From assembly GCA_963772375.1 (NCBI GenBank), contig CAVYXG010000001.1:992001-1056000 (forward strand): a stretch of 64,000 bases of DNA. The letters are read 5' to 3'. The notes beneath the pieces were generated by a model. The model saw only the letters and a list, made by a program, of their open reading frames with translations. It made no database searches and was not told where the DNA came from. Shown here piece by piece: positions 24,220-32,844 of the stretch. A program made the position numbers and the translations under genes. The stretch is from DATBHM01 sp963772375 (GTDB lineage: Bacteria; Actinomycetota; UBA4738; JACQTL01). Each line of letters starts with the position of its first letter. Position 1 is the stretch's first letter.

Positions 24220-25794
24220 TCAGCGGCCGGCATTCAGCCGCGCGTGGATCTTCCTGGTGCTCCGGTACAGGTTGACGAATTCCGCGAACATCGGCCCGTA
24301 GACCTTCGCCGCCGCCGGCTCCGGCTCGAACGCGCGCGCGATGGGCGCGCGGTCGGCCACGTCGGCCCACGTCAGGTGGCCGAGCGCCACGGCGGCCTGG
24401 AACGCCGCCCCGCGGGCGTTCGCCATGACGGGGTCGCGCGCCTGCAGCACCGGGCGCTCCAGGACGTCCGCATGGATCTGGCACCACAGGTCGGACCGGG
24501 CCCCGCCGCCCACGACGGTCACGGCGTCGAGGCGACGCTTGATGAACTTCTCCACGTAGGTCAGCAACCACCGCGAGTTGAACGCGACACCCTCGAGGAC
24601 CGCGCGCACCAGGTGGGCCCGGGTCGTGGAGAGCGACTGGTTGAAGAACCCGCCCCGGACGGTGCGGTCGTCCACGGGCGTTCGTTCCCCGTTCAGCCAG
24701 GGCGTGAACAGCAGCCCATCGCTCCCCGCCGGCACGTCCGACGCCTCGGCCAGGATCGACTCGAAGCTCGGCGGCTCGTCGCCCGGCGCGGCCAGGATGC
24801 GCTCCCGGAGCAGGGCGAGGCACACGGCGGCGGACTCCTGTTCGTTCGACAGCAGATACCGGCCGGGGATCGCCGACGGCAGCGACGCCATGTTGTGGAA
24901 CAGGTCGGTCTTCTTCATGGGGACGTGGCACGAGAGCCACGACGAGGTCCCGAGGCACAGGTGGGCGTCGTAGTCGCGCACGGCACCCGACCCGATCGCC
25001 GCGGCCATGGTGTCCGGCGCGCCGCTCACGACCCGGACGGATGCCGGGAGGCCGAGCTCCTCCGCGGCCGCGGGCGCCAGCGTCCCCAGCACCGATGCCG
25101 CTGGCACGATCTCGGGCAGCTTGTCCCGGTCCAGGCCCGCGGTCGCGAGCAGCCGGCGGTCGTATCGGACCTCGTCGATGCGGCGCGAGTCGGCCACCCA
25201 GTGCAGCGTGACCCCGTCCGAGGTGGTCACCGCCCGCCCGGACAGCCGGAGGTTGATCCAGTCCCGCGGCTCGAGGAACAGATGGGTCCGCTCGTAGATC
25301 GCGGGCAGCTCTTCCCGAACGAACAGGATGTGCGCGATCGAGTCCTTCCCGGAGTGCCCCGGCGCGCCGCCCGTCTTGCGGATCCAGGCGACGAGCTTGC
25401 ACAGGCCGTACCCCTCGACCATGGGGAACCCCCTGACCATTCGCCGGACGTACGGCGCCCCCCGGGAGTCCATCCAGATGATCGCCGGGTGCAGCGGCGT
25501 GCCGTCGCGGTCGACGGGGACCGTCCCCGACCACTGCGAGCTGCAGGCCGCCGCGACGACCGACGAGGGATCGACCCCCGTCTCGTGCAGGACCCGCCGG
25601 GTCGCCCCGACGATGGCGCGCCACCAGGCCTCTGGATCCTGCTCGGCCCCGCCGCCGGGGAGGACGTGCACCTCGAACGGTGCCACGGCGGAACCGGCGA
25701 TCTCGCCCTCGGTCGTGATCAGCGCCAGCTTCAGCCCGGAGGTCCCGAGGTCGATCGCCAGGACGTGCGCGGCGGCCTGCCCGGGCCCGCTCAC
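24220..25794 (-). CDS. FGGY-family carbohydrate kinase (xylulokinase-like)
   Basis: A 524-residue sugar/polyol kinase. Start GTG 25794 overlaps the transporter stop. Motifs: VLAIDLGTSGLKLALI (ATP-binding), ACSSQWSGTVPVDRDGTPL, IIWMDSRG (substrate region), PRDWINLRLSGRAVTTSD, CLGTSSWLSCHVP, and VVGGGARSDLWCQIHADVLE near the C-terminus, the FGGY signature 2. The substrate Asp of xylulokinases is present in SGAPDTMAAAIG. The family phosphorylates pentuloses, glycerol, erythritol and others, so specificity is open. Flanked by an MFS transporter and a PLP lyase, it probably primes an imported polyol or amino-polyol for cleavage. The frame continues upstream to 27888 but that part is antisense or other genes. 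Confidence 0.87.
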   Translation of the reverse strand: MSGPGQAAAHVLAIDLGTSGLKLALITTEGEIAGSAVAPFEVHVLPGGGAEQDPEAWWRAIVGATRRVLHETGVDPSSVVAAACSSQWSGTVPVDRDGTPLHPAIIWMDSRGAPYVRRMVRGFPMVEGYGLCKLVAWIRKTGGAPGHSGKDSIAHILFVREELPAIYERTHLFLEPRDWINLRLSGRAVTTSDGVTLHWVADSRRIDEVRYDRRLLATAGLDRDKLPEIVPAASVLGTLAPAAAEELGLPASVRVVSGAPDTMAAAIGSGAVRDYDAHLCLGTSSWLSCHVPMKKTDLFHNMASLPSAIPGRYLLSNEQESAAVCLALLRERILAAPGDEPPSFESILAEASDVPAGSDGLLFTPWLNGERTPVDDRTVRGGFFNQSLSTTRAHLVRAVLEGVAFNSRWLLTYVEKFIKRRLDAVTVVGGGARSDLWCQIHADVLERPVLQARDPVMANARGAAFQAAVALGHLTWADVADRAPIARAFEPEPAAAKVYGPMFAEFVNLYRSTRKIHARLNAGR

Positions 25795-27029
25795 CCCGTC
25801 CGGGCCCCCCGGCGCAGCGGGTCGGGCACCGTTGCCGCAACCACCGCCGTGGCCACGGCCAGCACCGTGATCACCGCGATCGCCCCCGAGAACGAACCCT
25901 GGGCCGACTTCAGCGCGCCCATGACCGCGACGATGACGGCACCACCGAGGTTCCCGGCGAGCAGCATGACACCGACCGCCGTGCTCCCGACCTGCGTGCC
26001 CAGCGAGGGATCCTCCGAGGCGACCGCGATCGCGATCGGCAACGCCGGCAGCAGGAAGAACCCCAGGACGAACGCCACGACCAGCAGCGAAGCCATCGAC
26101 CCCAGGTGTCCGAGCAGCCACAGCCCCGGCACCGCCACCACGCCGGCAGCGACCAGGAACGGCGTCCGCCGGCGAATGCGGTCGCTGGCCGCGCCCAGCG
26201 CCACCGAGCCCACCACCCCGGCGATCGTGATCACCCCGGCGACCAGCCCGGCCCCGGTCTCGTCGATCCCCCGCGGCTTGAGGATCTCCTCCAGCCACGA
26301 CGTGATCCCCAGGTAGAACCCGAACCCCAGGAACAGCGCCGCGGAGAGCTTCCACTGGGTCTTCGACCGCAGCACCCGCCGCAGCGCCTGCCGGACGCTC
26401 AGCTCCTCCGGCGACACGAGGCGTTCCGGAACGACCCGGGGCGCGACGCGCCAGAACACCAGCAGCGTCACCAGGGCGAGTCCCGCATAGACGAACTGGG
26501 TCCCGCGCACACCCACGGCGTCGACGAGCGGCGGGGTCGCCACCAGCCCGACCGTGATCCCCAGGAAGATCGCCATGGTGCCCACACCGGTCGCCGTGGC
26601 CGCCTCCTCCTCCGGGAAGTGGCGGTTGACCAGGTCGGCCACGGCGTTGATGAGGAACGGCTGCGGCAGCAGCAGGCCGATCGTCAGGACCAGCAAAACG
26701 GCGAGGTTCCCGGCGAGCGGGCGCACGGCCGCGAACACGACCGTGGCCAGCCCGGCCCACAGCAGCGGCGACCGGTACCCGTACCGGTCGGCCACCAGGC
26801 CGGCGGGGATGGACAGCAGGGCCGAGCACAGCGGTCCCACCGACACCAGCAGCCCGATCGACGTGTCCGTCGTGTGGAACACGTGCGCGGCCTTGGCCGT
26901 GACCGAGGCGAACGAGATCCACAGGACGTGGCTGGATGCGACCAGGGCCACGTACGACCCCAGCACCCCCCACGATCCGGGCCGGCGCGTCGTCGCGCCC
27001 GGCGCCGCCTCCCCCGCCCTCGCCCCCAT
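25791..27029 (-). CDS. MFS transporter
   Basis: A 412-residue, 12-helix major facilitator. Helix 1 is SYVALVASSHVLWISFASVT; the loop 2-3 signature reads GLVADRYGYRSPLLWAG; the second half repeats with GAASDRIRRRTPFLVAAG. Helices are rich in Val, Ala and Leu, with charged loops. It is the first gene of a three-gene operon whose kinase overlaps its stop, so it likely imports the kinase substrate. It is near the NNP/sugar-phosphate MFS groups by loop motifs, but subfamily cannot be set. A TACCCT hexamer lies 9 nt before ATG 27029, a possible short-leader promoter. Confidence 0.87.
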   Translation of the reverse strand: MGARAGEAAPGATTRRPGSWGVLGSYVALVASSHVLWISFASVTAKAAHVFHTTDTSIGLLVSVGPLCSALLSIPAGLVADRYGYRSPLLWAGLATVVFAAVRPLAGNLAVLLVLTIGLLLPQPFLINAVADLVNRHFPEEEAATATGVGTMAIFLGITVGLVATPPLVDAVGVRGTQFVYAGLALVTLLVFWRVAPRVVPERLVSPEELSVRQALRRVLRSKTQWKLSAALFLGFGFYLGITSWLEEILKPRGIDETGAGLVAGVITIAGVVGSVALGAASDRIRRRTPFLVAAGVVAVPGLWLLGHLGSMASLLVVAFVLGFFLLPALPIAIAVASEDPSLGTQVGSTAVGVMLLAGNLGGAVIVAVMGALKSAQGSFSGAIAVITVLAVATAVVAATVPDPLRRGARTG

Positions 27030-27065
27030 GACCGGCGCAGGGTATCGCGCCGGACCGGGCGGGGT

Positions 27066-28406
27066 TCAGCCCGGCACGGAGATCGTCGCGCTGGCTCCGC
27101 CCCAATCGCGGTTCTCCAGGATCAGCCCGCCCCCGTGCGCCTCCGCCACCGCGCGGACGACCGCCAGGCCCAGCCCCGCGCGGGGCGGCGTGCCATCGTC
27201 CGGCGACCGGCCCGCGGCGAGCACATCCGGGGGGAGCCCCGGGCCGTCGTCCTGGACCGACACCGAGACGCTCGACCCGTTCCGAACCGCCGCGATCGAC
27301 ACGACGCCGTCGGAGGCTCCGTGCCGGAACGCGTTGTCGAGGAGGTCGTCGAGCGCCTGGCGGATCCGGTCCGGGTCGACCCGCGCCACGACGGGCCCGT
27401 TCGCTGCCACACGGAGATCGACCCCGGTCGACGCGGCCCGCACGGCGTGCGACGCGCCGGCCCGGCGAACGAGCTCGGACAGGTCGGTCGCACGGCGTTC
27501 GAGCCACAGCCGGCCGTCGTGCGCCCGGCTCAGCACCAGGAGGTCCTCGGCCAGCCGGACCAGGCGGTCGGTCTCCTCGGAGGCGTTCTCCAGTGCGGCC
27601 CGGAGCTCCGCCGGCGCGCGAGCCCGCGACAGCGCCAGGTCGAGCTCCATGCGGAGCACCGTGAGCGGCGTTCGGAGCTCGTGGCTGGCCCGGTCGAGGA
27701 ACTCGCGTTCGGTCGCGGCCGACTCCTGCAGCCGGTCGAGCATGGAGTTCAGGGTCGAACCCAGCCGGGCCAGCTCGGCCGGCGCGCCCTCGACCGGCAG
27801 ACGGCGGGCGGGCTCCGAGGCGGAGATCGCCGCTGCCTCGCGCCGCATCGCCTCGACCGGCCGGAGCGCCGCACCGGCCAGCAGCCACCCCGCCAGCGAG
27901 ACCAGGGCCAGCGCCACCGGCCCCCCGATCACGAGGGCCAGCCGCAGTCGGGCCAGCGACTCGTTCCGGTCGCCGAGCGTCGCCCCCACCACGACCACCA
28001 CGTGCCGCCCGCCGGCGTCGACCGGCACGGCCAGCAGCCGGGCGGGGTCGTCGACGCCACGCACCCGGGCCGTGACGAACGTCGGCCCCCGCATCGCCCG
28101 GACCCGGCCTGCGGAAAGCATCGGCGCCGCGAGCACCGCCGAGCTCGAGTCCACGATGCGGTCCGGCGGCTCCAGGACCTGGGCGAACGCCTCGTCGGGG
28201 TCGATCAGCCGCCCCTCGGCGCCGATGAGATCCGATTCGTTGGCCCGGACCGCCACCACGATCACCTGCGCCCGCGACCGCAGCTCCATGTCGATGCCGG
28301 CGGTCAGGTCGTGGCCGACCCGCCAGTCCACGAACCCCCCCAGCGCCGCGAGCACCACCGCCATGCCGGCGGCGAATCCGATCGTCAAGCGCGTTTGCAG
28401 GCTCAC
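27066..28406 (-). CDS. Sensor histidine kinase (EnvZ/OmpR class)
   Basis: A 446-residue membrane kinase. Helix 1 TIGFAAGMAVVLAALGGFVD, an extracytoplasmic sensor of about 130 residues, helix 2 LALVIGGPVALALVSLAGWL, then HAMP (ALRPVEAMRREAAAISASE), dimerisation domain with the phospho-His in ASHELRTPLTVLRMELDL, and ATPase boxes: N box DNAFRHGASD, G1 QDDGPGLPPDV, G2 AGLGLAVVRAVAEAHGGG. Start GTG 28406 overlaps the regulator stop (GTGA). Signal unknown; the secreted protein gene upstream of the pair could be a target or accessory. Confidence 0.9.
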   Translation of the reverse strand: MSLQTRLTIGFAAGMAVVLAALGGFVDWRVGHDLTAGIDMELRSRAQVIVVAVRANESDLIGAEGRLIDPDEAFAQVLEPPDRIVDSSSAVLAAPMLSAGRVRAMRGPTFVTARVRGVDDPARLLAVPVDAGGRHVVVVVGATLGDRNESLARLRLALVIGGPVALALVSLAGWLLAGAALRPVEAMRREAAAISASEPARRLPVEGAPAELARLGSTLNSMLDRLQESAATEREFLDRASHELRTPLTVLRMELDLALSRARAPAELRAALENASEETDRLVRLAEDLLVLSRAHDGRLWLERRATDLSELVRRAGASHAVRAASTGVDLRVAANGPVVARVDPDRIRQALDDLLDNAFRHGASDGVVSIAAVRNGSSVSVSVQDDGPGLPPDVLAAGRSPDDGTPPRAGLGLAVVRAVAEAHGGGLILENRDWGGASATISVPG

Positions 28407-29083
28407 CGGCCGTCTCCGTCGCGCAGCCGGTACCCCACCCCGCGGACGGTCTCGATCGACGACCGCCTGAACGGCCGGTCGACCTTCTGACGGAGGTACC
28501 GCACGTAGACCTCCAGCACGTTCCAGTCCCCCACCGCGAGCGGGTCCCAGACGTGTTCCACGATGGTGGCGCGGGGAAGCGCCTCGCCCGCGTGCCGCAT
28601 GAGAAACTCCAGCAGCGCGAACTCCTTGGGGCTGAGATGCACCAGCGTCTCGCCGCGGCGGACCTCCCGGGTGGCCGGGTCGAGGAACAGGTCGCCGACG
28701 GCGAGCGCGACCGGACGAGGCTGCGGTGTCCGCCGGATCAGCGCACGAACCCTGGCGACCAGCTCGGGCAGTGCGAACGGCTTCACCAAGTAGTCGTCCG
28801 CGCCGGCGTCGAGACCCCGGACGCGATCGTCGACCGAGTCGCGCGCCGTCAGCACGAGGACGGGGCTCCAGCGGTCGCGCTCCCGGAGCCGCCGCAACGC
28901 GTCGATCCCGTCGCCGTCCGGCAGCATCAGGTCGAGGACGATGAGGTCGTAGTCGTACTCGGTTCCCCTCGAGACCCCGTCGCCCGCCGTGGCCGCGACG
29001 TCGACCACGAAGCCCTCCTCCCCCAGCCCCCGTCGGAGCAGGAGGGCGATCCGTGGATGGTCCTCGATCACCAGCGCCCGCAC
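28403..29083 (-). CDS. OmpR/PhoB-family response regulator
   Basis: A 226-residue regulator. Receiver domain residues 1-115: ALVIEDHPRIALLLRRGLGE with the acidic pair, phospho-acceptor Asp in YDLIVLDLMLPDGDG, Thr/Ser in VLTARDSVDDRV and Lys in YLVKPFALPELVARV. The C-terminal winged helix (LSPKEFALLEFLMRHAGEA, VLEVYVRYLRQKVDR, IETVRGVGYRLRDGDGR) is of the OmpR type and binds direct repeats. A GAGGGGGTG ribosome-binding site precedes GTG 29083. It is translated with the histidine kinase overlapping its end. Confidence 0.93.
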   Translation of the reverse strand: MRALVIEDHPRIALLLRRGLGEEGFVVDVAATAGDGVSRGTEYDYDLIVLDLMLPDGDGIDALRRLRERDRWSPVLVLTARDSVDDRVRGLDAGADDYLVKPFALPELVARVRALIRRTPQPRPVALAVGDLFLDPATREVRRGETLVHLSPKEFALLEFLMRHAGEALPRATIVEHVWDPLAVGDWNVLEVYVRYLRQKVDRPFRRSSIETVRGVGYRLRDGDGR

Positions 29084-29093
29084 TCACACCCCC

Positions 29094-29816
29094 TCACGGC
29101 CGGTGCAGGGACACCAGCTCGGAGGTCTCGTTCGGCCCGGTCGCCGACGCCTCCCGGACGATGCCGATGCCCTTCGCGTAGTACTTGCGGTCGATGACGT
29201 TCGGCTCGAGGCGGGTCCATTCCAGCGTGAGCAGCACGTGCCGGACGTGCCCGAAGGGAACCCGCACCGACCCGCCCCGGTGGAGGATCCACGCGGTGTC
29301 CTCGGCGTGGCCCCGCCAGAGCTCCTGCCGGTAGCCGACCGGCGCCCGGGGATGGGCCTGCATGACGACGCCCGGGACCGCCCCGTGGACGCCCGCCTCC
29401 CATGAACCCTCCGTGCTCTGCTGCCCGTTCGGTCCATACGCCGTCGTCGCCTCGCCGAAGTACCAGACGTTGCCACGCCTGTCCTGCGCGTACCAGTCGT
29501 GCGTCCGCTCGAGCAGGTGTCCCGAGTGCCGCGAGACGTCGAGGACGACCGTGGTCCGAACGCCGAGGATCCGCTTCGTCGGGTGCAGCACGGTGACCTT
29601 CTCGACCTGGACCTCGCCGTCCTTCACGCCGCGGTAGGTGAGCACAGTCCCGGGCACGAACGGCAGGAACGGGTTGGTGACGAACCGGACGAAGTCCGCC
29701 TGGTTCACCACGCGGCGGGCGCCCGGCAACGGCGCGCCCGTCGCCGGGCCCTGAAGCAGCAGTGCGCCGCCGACGACCGCCGCGGTCGCCCCGATCGCGA
29801 GCCTCCATCCTCTCAT
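29094..29816 (-). CDS. Secreted hypothetical protein
   Basis: A 240-residue protein with a signal peptide (LAIGATAAVVGGALLLQGPA) and no named domain. The mature part reads NPFLPFVPGTVLTYRGVKDG, VTVLHPTKRILGVRTTVVLD, WYAQDRRGNVWYFGEATTAY and DRKYYAKGIGIVREASATGP, a pattern that recurs in unannotated actinobacterial and planctomycetal exported proteins and looks like one beta-barrel or lipocalin-like domain. It lies 10 bp upstream of the two-component operon in the same direction, so it may be co-regulated and could be a periplasmic sensor accessory. Confidence 0.7.
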   Translation of the reverse strand: MRGWRLAIGATAAVVGGALLLQGPATGAPLPGARRVVNQADFVRFVTNPFLPFVPGTVLTYRGVKDGEVQVEKVTVLHPTKRILGVRTTVVLDVSRHSGHLLERTHDWYAQDRRGNVWYFGEATTAYGPNGQQSTEGSWEAGVHGAVPGVVMQAHPRAPVGYRQELWRGHAEDTAWILHRGGSVRVPFGHVRHVLLTLEWTRLEPNVIDRKYYAKGIGIVREASATGPNETSELVSLHRP

Positions 29817-29887
29817 CGCTCCTCCTTCCGGTCGGTTCCCGCGACGAACCTAGGAAGGCGGCGCTGAGAGGACGCTGAGAACCCGGA

Positions 29888-30265
29888 CTACCCCTTCTTC
29901 CGGGTGGTCGGCTTGGGCCGCAGCGTGAGCGCGAACCGGTAGCTCGCCTCCATGTACGGGCGGAGCGTCTCGGTGTCGGCGAGGAGATCGTCCGGGACGG
30001 CGACGAGCTTCTTCGAGACCGGCCAGGCGGGGTCGGCCCGGTACATCTCCGCGTGGAACCGCTCGACGAACTCGGCCCGGACGTCCTCGGACAGCCAGAT
30101 CCCGACCACGCCGTACTTGGAGATCATCGAGTACATGTTGCCGTTGACGGCGGTGTAGGCCGAGCCGAAGTTCGACTTCTCCTCGATCTCCGGAACCGAC
30201 CCCAGCAGCCGTTGGTACAGCGCGAGCTTGTCCGGTGGGACGCCGGTCTTCTTGGCGGTCGCCAT
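29888..30265 (-). CDS. TfoX N-terminal-domain-like protein
   Basis: A 125-residue protein. The body EIEEKSNFGSAYTAVNGNMY, SMISKYGVVGIWLSEDVRAE and a basic C-terminus (RFALTLRPKPTTRKKG) resemble the TfoX/Sxy N-terminal fold (FG-x-V-NGxMF... iWLS). TfoX proteins are linked to competence regulation in gamma-proteobacteria, but actinobacterial single-domain members have no known role. ATG 30265 (MATAKKTG) was chosen because upstream residues in this frame are not conserved. Stand-alone gene. Confidence 0.65.
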   Translation of the reverse strand: MATAKKTGVPPDKLALYQRLLGSVPEIEEKSNFGSAYTAVNGNMYSMISKYGVVGIWLSEDVRAEFVERFHAEMYRADPAWPVSKKLVAVPDDLLADTETLRPYMEASYRFALTLRPKPTTRKKG

Positions 30266-30347
30266 GGAAGCAGCGTGCGGCGAACGCCACGGGATTGCAA
30301 CGCCGGATCCGGGGTTCGGAAGCCATCGCCCCGGATACTCGACGGCA

Positions 30348-31013
30348 ATGTCCGGCCCCACGCGCGCTCCGGCAACGACCCCGGACGGCGACCCGGCCGG
30401 CGGGGGCCGGCGTTCCCGTCGCCCGGTCCTCACCGGCGTCATCGTCGTGGCCTCCGGGCTGGTGCTCGGGTTCCTCACGCTGCTCGGCCAGAAGTGGCTG
30501 CACGGCGCGTGGCTCGCGGCGGTGAACTCGGGAGCGCTCTGGCTGCTCCCGGCGTTCGTGGCGGGATCGTTCATGCGAACGGACTCCACGGCCGCGGCGG
30601 CAGGCGCCGTGCTGCTCATCGCGGCGGTGGTCGGGTACTACGCACCGGTTCCGCTGGTCGTCCAGGGGGCGGCGGCGAGCTCGCGCTCGGTGGCCATCTG
30701 GATCGCGACCGCGCTGGTCGGCGGCCCCGTCTACGGCCTGGCCGGCCCGGTGGTGGCGCCGGCGGCGCGGGTCGCGGTCGTGGGCAGCGCTGGGACTCCT
30801 CGGCGGGGCGTTCCTCGCCGAGGGCGCGGCGCGGCTCCACGCCGGGAACGACGGTGCGGCCGGATGACGACGGTCGCCGTCGGCCTCGCCCTGCCGCTGG
30901 CGCTGGGGCGTTCGGCCCGAGACCGCGCCATCGGGCTGGTGGCTACGGTGCCGGTCGTCGCCCTCACCGCGGTCGCCTACGCGGTCATCAACTGGGCGTT
31001 CCTGCACTCCTGA
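30348..31013 (+). pseudogene. DUF6518-like membrane protein with two compensating frameshifts
   Basis: The open frame is continuous (221 codons), but between about 30746 and 30863 its protein (PAARVAVVGSAGTPRRGVPR...) is nonsense, whereas the next frame gives the expected GLAGRWWRRRRG...AALGLLGGAFLAEGAARLH. Removing one C at 30746-30748 and adding one G at 30862-30863 restores a normal protein of about five hydrophobic segments (VLTGVIVVASGLVLGFLTLL, AAAGAVLLIAAVVGYYAPVP, VAIWIATALVGGPVYGLAGR and the last VATVPVVALTAVAYAVINWA). These are signs of paired single-base errors. DUF6518 has no known function. A start at ATG 30348 is plausible. Confidence 0.6.
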
Positions 31014-31026
31014 CCCGCGAACGTCG

Positions 31027-31063
31027 GACGGCCCCGCCGGCGGCGGAGGCCGGCGGGGCCGTC
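31027..31063. terminator. Bidirectional hairpin terminator
   Basis: A perfect 14-bp G+C-rich stem (GACGGCCCCGCCGG with its complement at 31050-31063) and a 9-nt loop sit between the convergent stops at 31013 and 31085. No U-run follows, as usual in high-G+C organisms. Confidence 0.8.
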
Positions 31064-31084
31064 GGATGTCGGGCGTCGCCGCGG

Positions 31085-32332
31085 CTAGAAGGCCCCGGTG
31101 CCGTTCGGGGTGCCAAGCCCCGTCGGGCCGTCGTAGCCCCGGCCGGCCGTGCACAGGTAGCTGCCGCTGCACGAGCCGTTGCTCCCCGACGTCACGTCGT
31201 TGAGCGCGGACGTGTGCGAGTACGGGTACGAGCCGTAGCCGACCGAACCGGCGTTCCCGGCGAGCGCATAGACCGCTCCGATGATCGGCGAGCTCACGCT
31301 CGTCCCGCCGACGACGCCCCACCCGCTGAAGCAGTTGCCGAGCAGCTTGTTGATCCCGGTGCAGTCGGTGTCGTAAACGGCCACGCCGGTGTTCGGGTCG
31401 GCCACCGCGGACACGTCCGCCACCGTGCGACGGGCCCACCCGGCGTCGGTCTGCCACGACTGCTTGGCCTCGTAGGCCGAGCACCCGCTGCCGGCCCCGC
31501 TCCAGGCCGACTCGGTCCATCCACGGGCGTTCGAGGCCCTCGACAGCGACGTGCCGCCGACCGCGGTGACGAACCGCGAGGCGGCCGGATACTCGACGCC
31601 GTAGCCGCTGTCTCCCGAGCTCACGGTGATCGCGACGCCGGGGTGGTTGAAGTGCGAGTCGCTCGAGGTCTCGGCGCTGGACTCGCTGCCACCGTAGCTG
31701 TTCGAGATCGCGTTGGCGCCGAGCCGCGCCGCGGTGTCGACGGCCGCGTACAGGTTGGCGTTGGAGTTCGAGGTGGCCTCGACCAGCAGGATGTTGCACT
31801 TGGGGCACACCGCCGAGACCATGTCGACGTCGAGGCTGATCTCGACCGCCCAGCTCTGGTTGTTCCTGGGGTACGAGCCCTGGACGCCGTTCTGGTTCAC
31901 CTTGTGGATCCAGCCGCCGCCCGTGAACGTACAGCCCGTGGTGGCCACGGTCTGACAGCCGCCCAGCCCGTACTGGTTGCGGTACGCGCTGACGTCGGGC
32001 ACGGCGGTCGTGTCGTCGTACGCGTCGACGATGGCGACGGTCTGCCCGGCGCCGGCAGTGCCGCTCGGCAGGGTGTAGGCGCTCTGGAGGTCGCCCGGGC
32101 CGTAGCCCGACGGGGTCGCGGCGGCCTTGGCGCGGCCGTTCGCCGTCCCGAGCAGCCGGAGGTCGCAGTGGGAGAACCCGGCGTTCTTCCGGACCGCGCA
32201 GGCGGGCCGGAGGATCGAGTGGGCTCCGGAACGGGCGGCGGCGCCACCGGCCATCGCCGGCACGGCCGCGGCGAGGACGACGGCGCTCGAGACCACGAAG
32301 GTCGCCACGGAGCGGAATGCGCGACTGCGCAT
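31085..32332 (-). CDS. Sedolisin (S53) family secreted peptidase
   Basis: A 415-residue exported serine-carboxyl peptidase. The signal peptide runs to about residue 27 (AVVLAAAVPAMAGG); a short prosegment with two Cys (ACAVRKNAGFSHC) is much shorter than the usual 150-residue S53 propeptide. Catalytic Glu and Asp lie in SWAVEISLDVDM (E-x4-D spacing), the oxyanion Asp in TVSSGDSGYG and the nucleophile Ser in GGTSVSSP. The C-terminal GYDGPTGLGTPNGTGAF is a typical Ca-binding end. Acts extracellularly, often at acid pH. A GGAAGGAGG ribosome-binding site sits 8 nt before ATG 32332. Confidence 0.88.
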   Translation of the reverse strand: MRSRAFRSVATFVVSSAVVLAAAVPAMAGGAAARSGAHSILRPACAVRKNAGFSHCDLRLLGTANGRAKAAATPSGYGPGDLQSAYTLPSGTAGAGQTVAIVDAYDDTTAVPDVSAYRNQYGLGGCQTVATTGCTFTGGGWIHKVNQNGVQGSYPRNNQSWAVEISLDVDMVSAVCPKCNILLVEATSNSNANLYAAVDTAARLGANAISNSYGGSESSAETSSDSHFNHPGVAITVSSGDSGYGVEYPAASRFVTAVGGTSLSRASNARGWTESAWSGAGSGCSAYEAKQSWQTDAGWARRTVADVSAVADPNTGVAVYDTDCTGINKLLGNCFSGWGVVGGTSVSSPIIGAVYALAGNAGSVGYGSYPYSHTSALNDVTSGSNGSCSGSYLCTAGRGYDGPTGLGTPNGTGAF

Positions 32333-32464
32333 CGGGCAGCCTCCTTCCCGGCATGCTCGGCGAGCAGACCGAACGAGCGGACGCGGGCGCCGAGCGAAAG
32401 GTTGCCCCGCTCCGGGAGGGCCCAAACGCACCCCCGCGCCGAGTGCCCCCTTCGCTCCGCTTCG

Positions 32465-32650
32465 CTACCGGGCCGCGCGGCCCGAGGCGCCGGCCAGGAC
32501 ACCGGACACGAGGATGCCGAGCGGCAGCGTGCCCCAGTAGGACAGGCCCACCGCGGGGGCGACATTCCCGAAGAACAGCATCAGCAGCCAGGTCGCCGGG
32601 AAGGTGGCGATCAGGAAGACGACGAAGACGACCAGCAGTGTCTTGAACAC
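32465..32650 (-). CDS. Small membrane protein
   Basis: A 61-residue protein starting at GTG 32650 after a GGAGGGG ribosome-binding site. It has two hydrophobic segments, TLLVVFVVFLIATFPATWLL and SYWGTLPLGILVSGVLAGAS, and no domain. The frame extends upstream to 32701 but those residues (MRRRAGTAGARERR) lie before the ribosome-binding site. Function unknown; small two-helix proteins of this kind may be stress or secretion helpers. Confidence 0.55.
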   Translation of the reverse strand: MFKTLLVVFVVFLIATFPATWLLMLFFGNVAPAVGLSYWGTLPLGILVSGVLAGASGRAAR

Positions 32651-32844
32651 GGATGTACCCCTCCGTTCTCTCGCGCCGGCCGTTCCGGCGCGCCGGCGCA
32701 ATCATTGCCGATCGGCCCGATGGCCGAGAACCCGCTTCCCGGCGTCGAGGTCACCCGATCGGGGCGATGCGGTTCCGGGCCGGACCTGGTCCGATGGACG
32801 AAGACAGAGGCGACGGCCACGATCGTCGCGCGGAGGAGGGCGTC

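Noticed and set aside
24220..27888. A single 1222-codon fusion of histidine kinase, transporter and kinase genes
   Set aside because: The parts upstream of 25794 are out-of-frame readings of neighbouring genes; the kinase starts at GTG 25794.
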